Part shown: positions 50,260-59,215 of the stretch, in pieces
How positions within the stretch are numbered: position 1 is the first letter of the stretch
Layout: every line of letters starts with the position of its first letter
Assembly: GCF_900186465.1 (NCBI RefSeq)
Contig: NZ_LT891959.1
Location: forward strand, 124,001-188,000
Origin: Centipeda felix
GTDB lineage: Bacteria; Bacillota; Negativicutes; Selenomonadales; Selenomonadaceae
Direction of reading: 5' to 3'
DNA: 64,000 nucleotides
Notes under the pieces: model-generated
The model's input: the letters and a program-made list of their open reading frames with translations, nothing else
Told to the model about the DNA's origin: nothing
The model's database searches: none
Program-made: the position numbers and the translations under genes

Positions 50260-50471
50260 ACAAATTCCCCCTCTAACTGTTGGAGAAGCCACTCTCTGTT
50301 TATACTCGTCAACTGACCAAACCATGCCGAACGGAAGAACCGCTCCGTGTCGCTGCGCATCGTTATCGCCTCGACATTCTCTGCCGCTTTGCGAAGAACC
50401 GTCCGCGCCCAGCGATAATCCTTTGCCGCCTGTTCGATGATTGCATTGGCAAGAACCTCACAGTTCATCAT
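50256..50471 (-). CDS. Small unknown phage protein
   Basis: 71 aa starting at the first of two ATGs (GGAGG nine bases upstream). MNCEVLANAIIEQAAKDYRWA and FFRSAWFGQLTSINREWLLQQLEGEFV (limits) resemble small phage genes that lie between the helicase and the late regulator. No function known. Overlaps neighbours on both sides. Confidence 0.65.
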   Translation of the reverse strand: MMNCEVLANAIIEQAAKDYRWARTVLRKAAENVEAITMRSDTERFFRSAWFGQLTSINREWLLQQLEGEFV

Positions 50472-51822
50472 GGGATGCCACCTCCAGATTCGCTTTGACG
50501 GCATCAATCAGAGCCGTCTGAGTCTTGTCCTTGCGTTCAAGTGCCTGCATAACATTCTCATCAATCGTCCCTGCCGTGATGATATGGTGGATAACCACAG
50601 TCCCCGTCTGTCCCTGCCGATAGAGACGCGCATTGGTCTGTTGGTAGAGTTCCAAACTCCACGTCAGACCAAACCAGATGAGCGTCGAACCGCCGAACTG
50701 AAGGTTGAGTCCATGTCCCGCACTTGCGGGATGAATCACTGCGATTGGGATTTTGCCCGTATTCCATTCCGCAATATCTGCACTCAACCGAATCTCTCGA
50801 ACGGACAGTCTATCCTTGATTCGCTCAAGGTCATGGCGATACCAATACGCGACGAGTACGGGCTTCCCGTTCGCACTCTCGACAAGATCCTCTAGCGCAT
50901 CCATTTTACGGTCGTGCAGGTGGACGGATTTTCCGTCCTCCGTATAGACCGCTCCGTTCGCCATCTGGAGGAGTTTCCCGGAAAGTGCCGCCGCACTGAC
51001 GGCATCAATCTCCGCAGTACCAAGGGAAACCACCATGTCCCGCTTCATTCGGTCATAGAGTTCCCGCTCATGCTCATCCATAGAGACACGCATGCTATTT
51101 GAAATGAGCTGCGGCATTTTGAGATAATCCTTGGAACGCATGGAAATCGTAATGTCCTCAATCCGGCGGTAGATTTCATCCTCTGCACCCTCGCGCGGCT
51201 TGTAGCTGAACACCATCTGTTGATTCCGTTTGTCGGGAAGGAAGAAGTCATTGCGGTAATGGGAGATGAATCTGCCGAGCCGCTTGCCCATATCCAGAAG
51301 ACGAAACTCAGCCCAGAGATCCATGAGTCCGTTTGCCGACGGTGTTCCCGTCAGCCCCACAATCCGCTTAACCGAGGGACGCAGCTTCAAGAGTGCACGG
51401 AACCTTTTCGCCTGATGAGATTTGAACGATGAGAGTTCATCAATGACGATCATATCAAAATCCAACACCGCGCCGCTCTCTTCGATCAACCACTTTACAT
51501 TTTCTCGGTTGATAATATACACATCCGCATGCTGCATGAGTGCCGCCGTCCGTTCCCTCGGTGTTCCCATAACCACAGAGACGCAGATGTTTCTCGTATG
51601 CTCCCATTTTGCGATCTCCGACGGCCATGTGTCACGTGCTACGCGCAGCGGAGCGATAACGAGCACTTTACCGATCTCAAAGAAGTCATGCAGGAGTTCT
51701 TCGATTGCCGTAAGCGTGACGACTGTCTTCCCAAGCCCACAATCCAAGAAAATCGCGGCTTCCTTGTGATGCAGGATAAAATCCTTGGCGTATGTCTGAT
51801 AAAAATGCGGTTCATAGCGCAT
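50458..51822 (-). CDS. SNF2-family DNA helicase/ATPase
   Basis: 454 aa from ATG 51822 (GGAGG eight bases upstream). Motif I is LDCGLGKTVVTL, motif II VIDELSSFKSH, motif III GLTGTPSANGLMDLW and motif VI QQTNARLYRQGQ. It is the single-polypeptide SNF2 helicase found in many phage replication modules, translocating on double-stranded DNA. It follows the VRR-NUC gene, overlapping by 11 nt. Confidence 0.93.
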   Translation of the reverse strand: MRYEPHFYQTYAKDFILHHKEAAIFLDCGLGKTVVTLTAIEELLHDFFEIGKVLVIAPLRVARDTWPSEIAKWEHTRNICVSVVMGTPRERTAALMQHADVYIINRENVKWLIEESGAVLDFDMIVIDELSSFKSHQAKRFRALLKLRPSVKRIVGLTGTPSANGLMDLWAEFRLLDMGKRLGRFISHYRNDFFLPDKRNQQMVFSYKPREGAEDEIYRRIEDITISMRSKDYLKMPQLISNSMRVSMDEHERELYDRMKRDMVVSLGTAEIDAVSAAALSGKLLQMANGAVYTEDGKSVHLHDRKMDALEDLVESANGKPVLVAYWYRHDLERIKDRLSVREIRLSADIAEWNTGKIPIAVIHPASAGHGLNLQFGGSTLIWFGLTWSLELYQQTNARLYRQGQTGTVVIHHIITAGTIDENVMQALERKDKTQTALIDAVKANLEVASHDEL

Positions 51823-52084
51823 TGATAATTCCTCCGATTTCTTCTTTCCCATCGACCACATAGACCTTGAATCCGAGCGCACGCAGCTGCTCGATACGTC
51901 TCACCTGCAATGGACGCGTTTTCCTGCCCGGAGCCTTAAGTTCCATAAAGCACATCTTGCCGCCCGGCATGAGCACAAGCCGATCCGGTACACCCGCATG
52001 TCCCGGAGATATGAACTTCAGTGCAAGTCCGCCGTGTAATTTTATGTATAACCTAGTGAATTTCTCCAAATCCGATTCACGCAT
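51812..52084 (-). CDS. VRR-NUC domain nuclease
   Basis: 90 aa from ATG 52084. SPGHAGVPDRLVLMPGGKMCFMELKAPGRK is split by limits here: GVPDRLVL supplies the Asp, and MELKAPG supplies the Glu and Lys of the PD-(D/E)XK active site. Stand-alone VRR-NUC proteins pair with SNF2 helicases in phages and probably cut branched DNA during replication. Confidence 0.92.
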   Translation of the reverse strand: MRESDLEKFTRLYIKLHGGLALKFISPGHAGVPDRLVLMPGGKMCFMELKAPGRKTRPLQVRRIEQLRALGFKVYVVDGKEEIGGIINAL

Positions 52085-52320
52085 TGAGATTCCTCGCTTT
52101 CCCGATTTCATGTGATAGTGGTGTGTGTCACCGCCTATACTATATATATAATATATATTTATATATCCTATACTCTTCACTCTTTTCTCTGTCCCTCTAT
52201 ATAAAGGGTATAAGAAGTATCACTTCTGTCACCAAAGGTCTGTATCCCCAAAAACCACAAGGGCGGAGTACGGTGATACCCTTGTGGGTTTTTACTCACC
52301 GCACTGCCACAACCTGCATC
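52085..52320. other. AT-rich intergenic region with terminator hairpin
   Basis: No gene. The right half is a run of TATATA-type sequence (52130-52165) and the left part holds a hairpin at 52250-52293 (AAAAACCACAAGGG / CCCTTGTGGGTTTTT, one bulge) that can terminate transcription in both directions after vapE. Short GTGATA and TCACC units recur around it. The AT-rich stretch between replication genes could be a replication origin or the promoter of the nuclease-helicase genes. Confidence 0.55.
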
Positions 52321-54606
52321 TTAGTCTTTAAAAAAATCATCTTCGGGTGAACTCCAAAAGCCTGTATATTCCTGAAGTGCTTCCGGGGTCAGCAGGAGAT
52401 CCCGATAGACATTTCCGTAACTTCGACGTATGGTCATTGAGCTGAAATCTGTCTTGTAATACCGAGCCAGTGTGGTTCTGAACTCCCGTGCAGTCTTGGC
52501 AAAGCCGTTGTTGTTGTCCCTGCACCATGCCTGATAGATGCGATAGACCTTGCCCGTTGTGACCTCGCTGCATTTTGCACCCTCGGGACGTTTCATCATG
52601 CACTCTGCATGGAAGGCAAGTACGGAGTTGTTCTCGACCATGTATTCCTCTCTTGCCGACAGAACCGACTGCGGTTCCGTAAAGCGGTAGCCGTTTTGGA
52701 TGACCGAACGTAGCGCATGGACGGCTTTGCGGACGATCCCGTCGCGCTCGGCATAGAGTTTTTCTCCGAGAAATCTGTCCTGCTTGTCGATGGGAATGGC
52801 ATTTTTGCAATGTACCTGCATGATACGGTCATGCACCCACTGCCCGTCATCGCCGCCGAAGCGCGGCAGCTGATTCATGCAGAACCAGAACAGTCCGTTG
52901 AAAGTGAACTCGAATCCGTTCTGTCCCTTGAATTCCGCGAAGATGCTGTCTCCGCCCGTGCATTTCTTGAAGGTCTTGAGTTCATCCACGGTGATGAAGC
53001 TCATATCCGAGCTGCCCGCAAGGCGCATTCCGTAGATCAACCCCGTGCCGAACCGTGCCTCAATCTCACGAAGATCAATGCCGACATAGTTCCCCCTGCC
53101 AAGCAGCTGCTCCACCAGACATTTGAGGCGGGATTTTCCCGTATCCCCTGCGCCGTACATAAAGAGCGCCTTCTTCATACGCCAGCCTTTGACGTTGGAC
53201 AGACAGGCACCAATAAATTCAAGCAAGAGATGCTCAATCTCGGTCTCCCCATCCGTGAGTGTCTGCATGAATGCATCGAACACAGGTGTCGCAATCTCCT
53301 CACGAGGCCATTCGCATGGGATTTGTATAGTAGATAGAATGTCTGCGCTGTGCTCGGTCAGCTCCATTGTCGAAAGGTGCAAAACCCCGTTCTGAAAATT
53401 GATGATGTCCTCGTCGGCATTGAGGTCGGAATCCTTGATGTAGTCCAGATCCGTTGTGAGAATGCGGAACGTCTCGTCTACCTTACGCATCTCGATCATC
53501 TCAGGATCGTAGGATGCGATGCAGTTCTTGATGAGTCCTTTGAGCATATCGTCGGCGTATAGGCGGTACACGCCGCCCTCGTAGACATAGCGCAGCACGC
53601 CGTGCCGTGCACTGTCCCGAACGAAAATGTAATGGAGGTGCTGCCGAATGTAATCCGCAAGAGCCGGACAGCTGATGACCGGCTGTCCTTTGGTGTTGAA
53701 GTGAATAAAATCCGGGTGATCCATCACCGATGCATGAAACACGCCGTGACAGGCTTCCACGCCGACGCGGATCGTTGCTGCCTTGTAGTCCTCGCGCTCC
53801 CACTTACGGCGGTAAAGCGCGGATTGGCGAAAGACGGCATCAATCAGAGCTGCATCATCACCCGTCCGGAAAGCAATCAGAGCACAGAGGGCGGCATCCG
53901 CTTCCGAGGCACTGCCGTACTCCGAGATGTCGCCACGGTCAAAGAGCCGCGCAAACTTCCCACCATTCTTCGCTTTTCGCAAAGAACAAACAATGTCGAA
54001 GATGGCACGGTCGCCGTCCTCATTTGGACGGTAGTTCACAGGCTGCTTGCGCAGCATATCCTTCCTGAGTGTGGTAAGTACGGCTTCCGTCCCATCGTTA
54101 AGAGGTGCATCGTGGAATACATCACCCGTGAATACCGCAAAACGGTTGGTCAGCCCTCCGACGTAGAGTTCCATTTTGTTGTGCGGATTTTTGACGTAGA
54201 ATTTCGGATCGAGTTTTTCCTTGCCGTCCTTGTCCTTTGTTTTCGGGATGCGGTCATAATCACAGCAGCCATAGATGTGGATGCCGTTTCCGCTGACGGA
54301 CTTCTCGGCATAGGTGTCATGTCTGCGGATCTGCAGCTGCACCATCGCATCCGCTTCGTCCCTGTGGTCAATGTCCAAGAAGTACATTCCCTTGGGGATA
54401 ATGAAGCCGACACCACCGTAGGACGATGCCTCTGCCGCACATTGAGCTTCCTCGAACGTCACCCAACTTGCCCGAAATGCATGATTCGATCCCGTGATAC
54501 CGCCGTCTGCGGCACAGGGCTTCTTTGTGCGATTGCCATTCTGCATGGCATAGTTCCAGCAGATCCAGATTTTCTGAGCTTTGAGTTCGTCGATGGTCAT
54601 CCCCAT
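52321..54606 (-). CDS. Phage primase-helicase (VapE/D5-type)
   Basis: 761 aa from ATG 54606 (GAGGAGG upstream). The N-terminal half has a primase-polymerase-like part (GGVGFIIPKGMYFLDIDHRD with the acidic IDHRD motif, SVSGNGIHIYG), the C-terminal half a D5/SF3 helicase with Walker A MYGAGDTGKSRLK. It probably primes and unwinds phage DNA. It overlaps the small gene upstream by 10 nt. Confidence 0.92.
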   Translation of the reverse strand: MGMTIDELKAQKIWICWNYAMQNGNRTKKPCAADGGITGSNHAFRASWVTFEEAQCAAEASSYGGVGFIIPKGMYFLDIDHRDEADAMVQLQIRRHDTYAEKSVSGNGIHIYGCCDYDRIPKTKDKDGKEKLDPKFYVKNPHNKMELYVGGLTNRFAVFTGDVFHDAPLNDGTEAVLTTLRKDMLRKQPVNYRPNEDGDRAIFDIVCSLRKAKNGGKFARLFDRGDISEYGSASEADAALCALIAFRTGDDAALIDAVFRQSALYRRKWEREDYKAATIRVGVEACHGVFHASVMDHPDFIHFNTKGQPVISCPALADYIRQHLHYIFVRDSARHGVLRYVYEGGVYRLYADDMLKGLIKNCIASYDPEMIEMRKVDETFRILTTDLDYIKDSDLNADEDIINFQNGVLHLSTMELTEHSADILSTIQIPCEWPREEIATPVFDAFMQTLTDGETEIEHLLLEFIGACLSNVKGWRMKKALFMYGAGDTGKSRLKCLVEQLLGRGNYVGIDLREIEARFGTGLIYGMRLAGSSDMSFITVDELKTFKKCTGGDSIFAEFKGQNGFEFTFNGLFWFCMNQLPRFGGDDGQWVHDRIMQVHCKNAIPIDKQDRFLGEKLYAERDGIVRKAVHALRSVIQNGYRFTEPQSVLSAREEYMVENNSVLAFHAECMMKRPEGAKCSEVTTGKVYRIYQAWCRDNNNGFAKTAREFRTTLARYYKTDFSSMTIRRSYGNVYRDLLLTPEALQEYTGFWSSPEDDFFKD

Positions 54607-55004
54607 ACGACCTCCTCGCACTTGGTGTTGTAGTAGCGCACCGGAATGCAGAGTGATCTTGCCTTTGCAATCTCCATCTGCATTCCCTCGGTAATTTCCG
54701 TACCGAACGCCCAGAGTTCCTTGCACTGACGCAGGAGGGCAAAGTTCATGCGGATGACAAGTTCGCGATCCTGCGTTTCGGACATAAACTGCGGAAACAG
54801 AAGATGCGGAGCAAGTGGAATGCCCCCACGCCTTACGGCAAAGCGGCAATACTCCCGTGCCCGCATGACATTGACGCGCGGATTGTTGCGATATGCCGAA
54901 CAGATGTAGATGATTGGGAAAGCGGCATTCATCTCCCTCTCGAGAGTCCTCATTGCCGCCCCCGCCGTCGGATCCAGATAGTGTGATTCGTTGAAATGCT
55001 GCAT
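54597..55004 (-). CDS. Nucleoside deoxyribosyltransferase-like (DUF7768/DUF4406 type) phage protein
   Basis: 135 aa from ATG 55004 (AAGGAG upstream). FPIIYICSAYRNNPRVNVMRAREYCR (limits) and ELWAFGTEITEGMQMEIAKA resemble the DUF4406/DUF7768 family of Rossmann-like proteins related to deoxyribosyltransferases; the IYICSAYR and TEGMQMEI motifs match. The substrate is unknown. Element E3 lies in its leader. Confidence 0.8.
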   Translation of the reverse strand: MQHFNESHYLDPTAGAAMRTLEREMNAAFPIIYICSAYRNNPRVNVMRAREYCRFAVRRGGIPLAPHLLFPQFMSETQDRELVIRMNFALLRQCKELWAFGTEITEGMQMEIAKARSLCIPVRYYNTKCEEVVWG

Positions 55005-55038
55005 AAATTTCTCCTTTTTAATCACGGGGAAATCACAT

Positions 55039-55083
55039 CCCCTTTTCATAAGAGTGCAGACAGAAAAAGGGGAAGTGGTCACC
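55039..55083 (-). repeat. Phage E-element, copy E3
   Basis: On the + strand GTGCAGACAGAA, ten bases, then TGGTCACC; read leftward it is GGTGACCA, N10, TTCTGTCTGCAC, then ATGAAAAGGGG. It lies 35 nt upstream of the small gene start, at an operon head. Confidence 0.8.
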
Positions 55084-55209
55084 ATTTCTTAAAAGTTTTT
55101 TCAATCAAATTTATTTTGATAAATACATATGCTTCGGATTCCTTCATAGATGTTTGCAGGAAAACTTGTTTATGTACGCGAATATTAAAACGAATAAAGG
55201 AGGAGACAG

Positions 55210-55623
55210 ATGGTACGACCTATCGTCAAAGATGCCATGTTTCTCGGGCAGCCATCGGAGGAAGCTGTGAAATCCGATCTTTCTATTGCAAACGATCTGC
55301 TCGACACACTCAAAGCCCACGTCGGACATTGCGTCGGACTTGCTGCCAACATGATCGGAGAGAAGAAACGCATCATCGCTGTATGCGTTGGAAAATCTCA
55401 TCTTGTTATGCTGAATCCGGAGATTGTAAAATCCTCCTCGGAGCAATATGAAGCAGAGGAAGGATGCCTGTCCCTCCCTGGACAGAGAAAAACGCTGCGG
55501 CATGAATGGGTTGAAGTCGTATACCGTGATATAAAGTTCCGCAAACAGAAAAACAAGTTCTCAGGATTTACGGCACAGATTATTCAACATGAGATTGACC
55601 ACTGCAATGGCGTCTTGATATGA
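55210..55623 (+). CDS. def: Peptide deformylase (variant motif I)
   Basis: 137 aa, complete. Motif II EGCLSLPG and motif III QHEIDHCNG, which supply the metal ligands (Cys and two His) and the catalytic Glu, are intact. Motif I is GLAANMIG instead of GLAAxQ, so the Gln that helps stabilise the oxyanion is replaced by Met. Such forms occur in Firmicutes second copies. It removes the formyl group from new proteins. GGAGG precedes the ATG. It is rightward, opposite to the phage genes, and its terminator follows directly. Confidence 0.9.
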   Translation: MVRPIVKDAMFLGQPSEEAVKSDLSIANDLLDTLKAHVGHCVGLAANMIGEKKRIIAVCVGKSHLVMLNPEIVKSSSEQYEAEEGCLSLPGQRKTLRHEWVEVVYRDIKFRKQKNKFSGFTAQIIQHEIDHCNGVLI

Positions 55624-55660
55624 AACCCTCGGGCTGCGTTTATGGCAGTCCGAGGGTTTC
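55622..55660 (+). terminator. Terminator of the deformylase gene
   Basis: GAAACCCTCGGGCTGC and GCAGTCCGAGGGTTTC form a 16-bp stem with a G-U or mismatch. The right arm contains CAGTCCGAGG, the same as the terminator at 63698-63735. Confidence 0.85.
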
Positions 55661-55678
55661 AGCTTCATTGATACTTTA

Positions 55679-55722
55679 TTGACTTTCTTGCTTGTTTATA
55701 TATATAATACAAGCAAGAAAGT
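55679..55722 (+). promoter_or_regulatory. AbiE promoter with 14-bp inverted-repeat operator
   Basis: TTGACT (55679-55684) and TATAAT (55703-55708) are spaced 18 bp. ACTTTCTTGCTTGT (55682-55695) and ACAAGCAAGAAAGT (55709-55722) are a perfect 14-bp inverted repeat flanking the -10. Known AbiEi proteins repress their operon by binding inverted repeats, so this is the likely operator. Confidence 0.85.
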
Positions 55723-55740
55723 TTATAGGAGGTGGTTCAC

Positions 55741-56334
55741 ATGACGCAGCAAACGACTATTATGAACCTCATCCATCAAAATAATGGTATGCTGACAACA
55801 GCAAAAGCTGTGTCTTCCGGCATATCCCGCAGCATGTTGGCGCATCTCGTCAAACGGGGACAGTTGCTCCGTCCCGCCCGTGGGGTATACACACTGCCCG
55901 AGATATGGGAGGATGAGTTTCTCAATTTGCAAACACGATTCAAACGTGGCATCTTTTCACACGAAACAGCTCTCTTCCTCTGGGATCTGACGGATCGAAC
56001 GCCGATCGCCTACCATATGACCTTCCCAACGAACTACAATCTGGCGAATCCGAAAAAGGAAGGCGTTCACTGCGCACAGGTGAAGGCGGAACGGTATGCA
56101 CTCGGCATAACAGAGATAAAATCTCCTGCCGGCAATTCGGTGCACTGCTACTCGATAGAACGGACACTCTGCGACATTCTGCGCCCACACCACGCTGCTG
56201 ATATTCAGATCACCGCAGAGGCGTTCAAACGCTACATGGACAGTCCGCAAAAAAAAATTCCTCTGCTCTCCGAGTATGCGCAGCGTCTCGGCGTAGAGAA
56301 AAAAATACGGACGTATTTGGAGGTCCTGCTTTGA
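55741..56334 (+). CDS. abiEi: AbiEi-family antitoxin/repressor
   Basis: 197 aa from ATG 55741 (AGGAGG eight bases upstream). The N-terminal winged helix (TTAKAVSSGISRSMLAHLVKRG) and C-terminal domain (HYTDVTFPTNY-like HMTFPTNYNLANP, YSIERTLCDIL) match AbiEi. It acts as DNA-binding repressor and antitoxin for AbiEii in type IV toxin-antitoxin systems. It overlaps the toxin gene by 4 nt. Confidence 0.92.
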   Translation: MTQQTTIMNLIHQNNGMLTTAKAVSSGISRSMLAHLVKRGQLLRPARGVYTLPEIWEDEFLNLQTRFKRGIFSHETALFLWDLTDRTPIAYHMTFPTNYNLANPKKEGVHCAQVKAERYALGITEIKSPAGNSVHCYSIERTLCDILRPHHAADIQITAEAFKRYMDSPQKKIPLLSEYAQRLGVEKKIRTYLEVLL

Positions 56335-57167
56335 AGAATGCCATGCAGTTAAAAGCGGCCATCAGCAAAATGGCAAAGGAAAAGCACATTCCTGCCCAGC
56401 TTGTGATGCAAAACTATATGTTGGAACGCCTGTTGGAGCGCATCTCTCGTTCAAAATATCAAGGGAACTTCATCCTCAAAGGCGGACTGTTGATCGCCTC
56501 AATGGTTGGTCTTCATTCGCGTGCCACAATGGATATGGACGCCACCATCCGAAATCATCCCATGAACGAGAACAGCATAAAAACAATGTTCGAGGAAATC
56601 ATCTCCATCCCCATCGACGATAATATAAGCTTCAGCTTCCAAGGTGTAGGAAAAATCCGAAAAAACGATGCCTACGGTGGATACCGCATCTCACTGACCG
56701 CAAACTTCCCCCCTATGAGAGTTCCACTGAAACTGGACATTACAACCGGCGATAAGATCACCCCTGAAGCAATCGAATACAACTATCCGATGATGTTCAG
56801 CGACGATACGTTGGAGATTTTTGCGTACAATCTTGAGACGATTCTCGCCGAAAAATTGGAGACGGTAATCTCTCGCGGCGACCAAAACACACGTCCAAGA
56901 GATTACTATGACATTTTCATCCTCAGCAAGCTGAAAGGACATGAGATTGATCGTGACACTTTACATAAAGCACTGTCCGAAACTGCGCAAAAGCGCAATT
57001 CCGGTGACCTAATCCCGCAGTATCACAGTATCATGGGGCAGATTGTAAAGAGCAGTGCAATGCAGCAACACTGGAAAACATATCAGCGCGATTATGAATA
57101 TGCGAGAGAAGTCGAATTTTCCTCGGCCTGCGAAACCATTATCAAGATTATGGATTCACTTCGTTGA
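56331..57167 (+). CDS. abiEii: AbiEii-family nucleotidyltransferase toxin
   Basis: 278 aa with TTG start overlapping the antitoxin stop (GGAGG upstream). Key motifs are FILKGGLLIA (motif I, KGG), SRATMDMDATI (D-x-D metal ligands), KLDITTGDKITP and a conserved ILAEKLETVISRG with the catalytic Lys/Arg, then RPRDYYDIFIL. It is thought to transfer nucleotides to tRNA or other RNA, arresting the cell upon phage infection. It converges on the DNA polymerase gene. Confidence 0.93.
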   Translation: MKNAMQLKAAISKMAKEKHIPAQLVMQNYMLERLLERISRSKYQGNFILKGGLLIASMVGLHSRATMDMDATIRNHPMNENSIKTMFEEIISIPIDDNISFSFQGVGKIRKNDAYGGYRISLTANFPPMRVPLKLDITTGDKITPEAIEYNYPMMFSDDTLEIFAYNLETILAEKLETVISRGDQNTRPRDYYDIFILSKLKGHEIDRDTLHKALSETAQKRNSGDLIPQYHSIMGQIVKSSAMQQHWKTYQRDYEYAREVEFSSACETIIKIMDSLR

Positions 57168-57177
57168 ACCGAAAAGC

Positions 57178-57213
57178 AAGCGGCATCTGTCAGTCAGGCA
57201 GATACCGCTTTTT
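57178..57213. terminator. Terminator between abiEii and the DNA polymerase gene
   Basis: AAGCGG-ATCTG pairs with CAGAT-CCGCTT (one internal mismatch each side) followed by TTTTT rightward. It stops the cargo transcript and possibly the opposing one. Confidence 0.75.
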
Positions 57214-59150
57214 CAGTCTTTCCGATAGTACTCACACTCATACCCGTCCGCTTTGAGCGGCAGCCCCTTCGCCCACGGTGGATTCTCTGCCATGATGGAG
57301 CATATCTCTTCAACCGAGGAGACTCCATGCGGCACTTCGAGCACGATTTCATCATGAATGTGCATCACAATGTCAAATCCCCTGTTTCGAAGCTGTTTCA
57401 TTGCAAAAACAAGCAGATCTCGCGCCGTCGCCTGTGTGATGTTCTCAACGAGTTTCCCACCGAAAGTTTCAATCCGCTCCCACTTCTTCGTCATACCGAG
57501 ACCTTCATAGGTGACGGATTCTCCACCGAATCTGTTTGCTCCGATGCGCGGCTTTGCATACGAAAGCTCTCTTCCACTCGGCAATCGTATAAACAAAACG
57601 CCGCTCTTATATGCACAACGAATGCCATGTGTTTCTACTTCAACGCGTCGTTTCACACAGGTCTTGACGGCACGATCCACATCCCACCAGAATTGCACGA
57701 TATGTGGATTCGATGCACGCCACAAATCCACAAGAGGCTGAAGCTCCTCCTCCTTCATGCCGGACTCGACTGCACCCATCGCAATAAGAGCGCCAACGGA
57801 GCCGCCGTATCCACAACTCAAAACCGCCTGTTTCCCTTTCTGGCGCAGATCTCCATTCTCGCCATGCTTTTCAACCTTGCAGTGAAACATCCGAGATGCC
57901 GTTTCGCAGTAAATGTCCCCATTCTCTCGAAACACGTCGAGCACCCACTGCTCCCCCGCAAGCCATGCGAGGACTCTTGCTTCGATGGCAGCGTAGTCGG
58001 CGACAATGAAGCGGCAACCGGACCGTGGAACAAATGAGGTACGAATAAGCTGAGAGAGCACATCCGAGGTACTGTCATAGAGCATATCCAGAAGGTCGAA
58101 ATCACCGTCTTTGACAAGTGTGCGAACCTCCTTCAGCTGCGTGAGATGGTTTTGGGGCAGATTCTGTAATTGAATGAGTCGCCCCGCGAAGCGCCCCGTT
58201 CTGTTTGCACCGTAAAACTGGAACAATCCACGCGCACGGTGATCCGCTCCCGTGACCGCTTCCATTGCCATATACTTCTTGACGCTTGTCTTGGATAGTT
58301 GCTGCCGCAGTTCCAATACCTCCCGCACATTTCCCGTTGCTGTTTTAAGCATTTTGGTCACTTCACTCTTTGCAAGAGATTCCACCGAGAGTCCTTTCCC
58401 GTGCAGCCAGTCCATAAGCTGAAGCGGAGAGTTCGGGTTCTCAAGATCCGTGAGATTCTGCGCCCGTTCAAGGCAGACCGCCTTGCTCCGCTCATCGCAG
58501 CAGATCGCCTGTGTGACAAATGTGGTGTCTACCAAAATCCCACGGTCATTGATTTCTTGGTCGATGACGTAGTTCTCCCACTCACTCTCCGATACGGGAA
58601 ATTTCTGTAGCCGTGCTTGAATTTCCATCTCCGTTTCCACGTCTCGTTTGTTGTATGCCTTAAACAGTTCCCACTTTTCCGAGGCGTCCATAGGAAGATT
58701 GCGTGTCCTGCCGCCGTTGCTCTTGGTCGCCTTGCACGGGACACAGAAATACCGTATGAGGTCTTTCCCCTCCTCCAACTTCTGCCGATCAAGCCGCAGC
58801 ACAGCCCCTACGTCTTTTAGAGATAACGGCAATCCAAGTGTCGCCGCCCAGATCATCGAGCAACGCCATGCGTTTGGTTTCAGGTGAATGCCTAGATGTC
58901 GTGAAAGGCACACACGCTCAAACATGGCATTGAATGTCCATTTCCTTACAAACTCATCCGTCAGTGCCGCAAGAATCTCTTTCGGGATCTCTTCCCCATT
59001 CGCAAGATCCACAATCTGCACTTCTCCTCTATCCACAGAATATCCGAACAACAGGATTTCAAAATCCTCCGATTCCGCATACTTATATACGCCCGCCTTG
59101 GCAAGCGGTACGCTTGAAAATGTCTCAATATCGATACTGATGGATTTCAT
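57213..59150 (-). CDS. Phage family A DNA polymerase
   Basis: 645 aa, ATG at 59150 after GGGAGAAG. The exonuclease-like start is SIDIETFSSVPLA; polymerase motif A is FIVADYAAIEARVLAWLAG; motif B RQKGKQAVLSCGYGGS; motif C MHIHDEIVLEVP. It is a T7-like replicative polymerase, probably the phage's own. The 3'-5' exonuclease Asp/Glu (DIETF) are present. Confidence 0.95.
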   Translation of the reverse strand: MKSISIDIETFSSVPLAKAGVYKYAESEDFEILLFGYSVDRGEVQIVDLANGEEIPKEILAALTDEFVRKWTFNAMFERVCLSRHLGIHLKPNAWRCSMIWAATLGLPLSLKDVGAVLRLDRQKLEEGKDLIRYFCVPCKATKSNGGRTRNLPMDASEKWELFKAYNKRDVETEMEIQARLQKFPVSESEWENYVIDQEINDRGILVDTTFVTQAICCDERSKAVCLERAQNLTDLENPNSPLQLMDWLHGKGLSVESLAKSEVTKMLKTATGNVREVLELRQQLSKTSVKKYMAMEAVTGADHRARGLFQFYGANRTGRFAGRLIQLQNLPQNHLTQLKEVRTLVKDGDFDLLDMLYDSTSDVLSQLIRTSFVPRSGCRFIVADYAAIEARVLAWLAGEQWVLDVFRENGDIYCETASRMFHCKVEKHGENGDLRQKGKQAVLSCGYGGSVGALIAMGAVESGMKEEELQPLVDLWRASNPHIVQFWWDVDRAVKTCVKRRVEVETHGIRCAYKSGVLFIRLPSGRELSYAKPRIGANRFGGESVTYEGLGMTKKWERIETFGGKLVENITQATARDLLVFAMKQLRNRGFDIVMHIHDEIVLEVPHGVSSVEEICSIMAENPPWAKGLPLKADGYECEYYRKD

Positions 59151-59215
59151 CTATCTTCTCCCATAAAAACAGGCAGCGGCTTACGCCGCCGCCCATTCCT
59201 GCAAAATCCGATTGG

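Noticed and set aside
55039-55085. N-terminal extension of the 135-aa gene through element E3
   Set aside because: The same nucleotide element occurs before other genes, and AAGGAG lies before the ATG at 55004.
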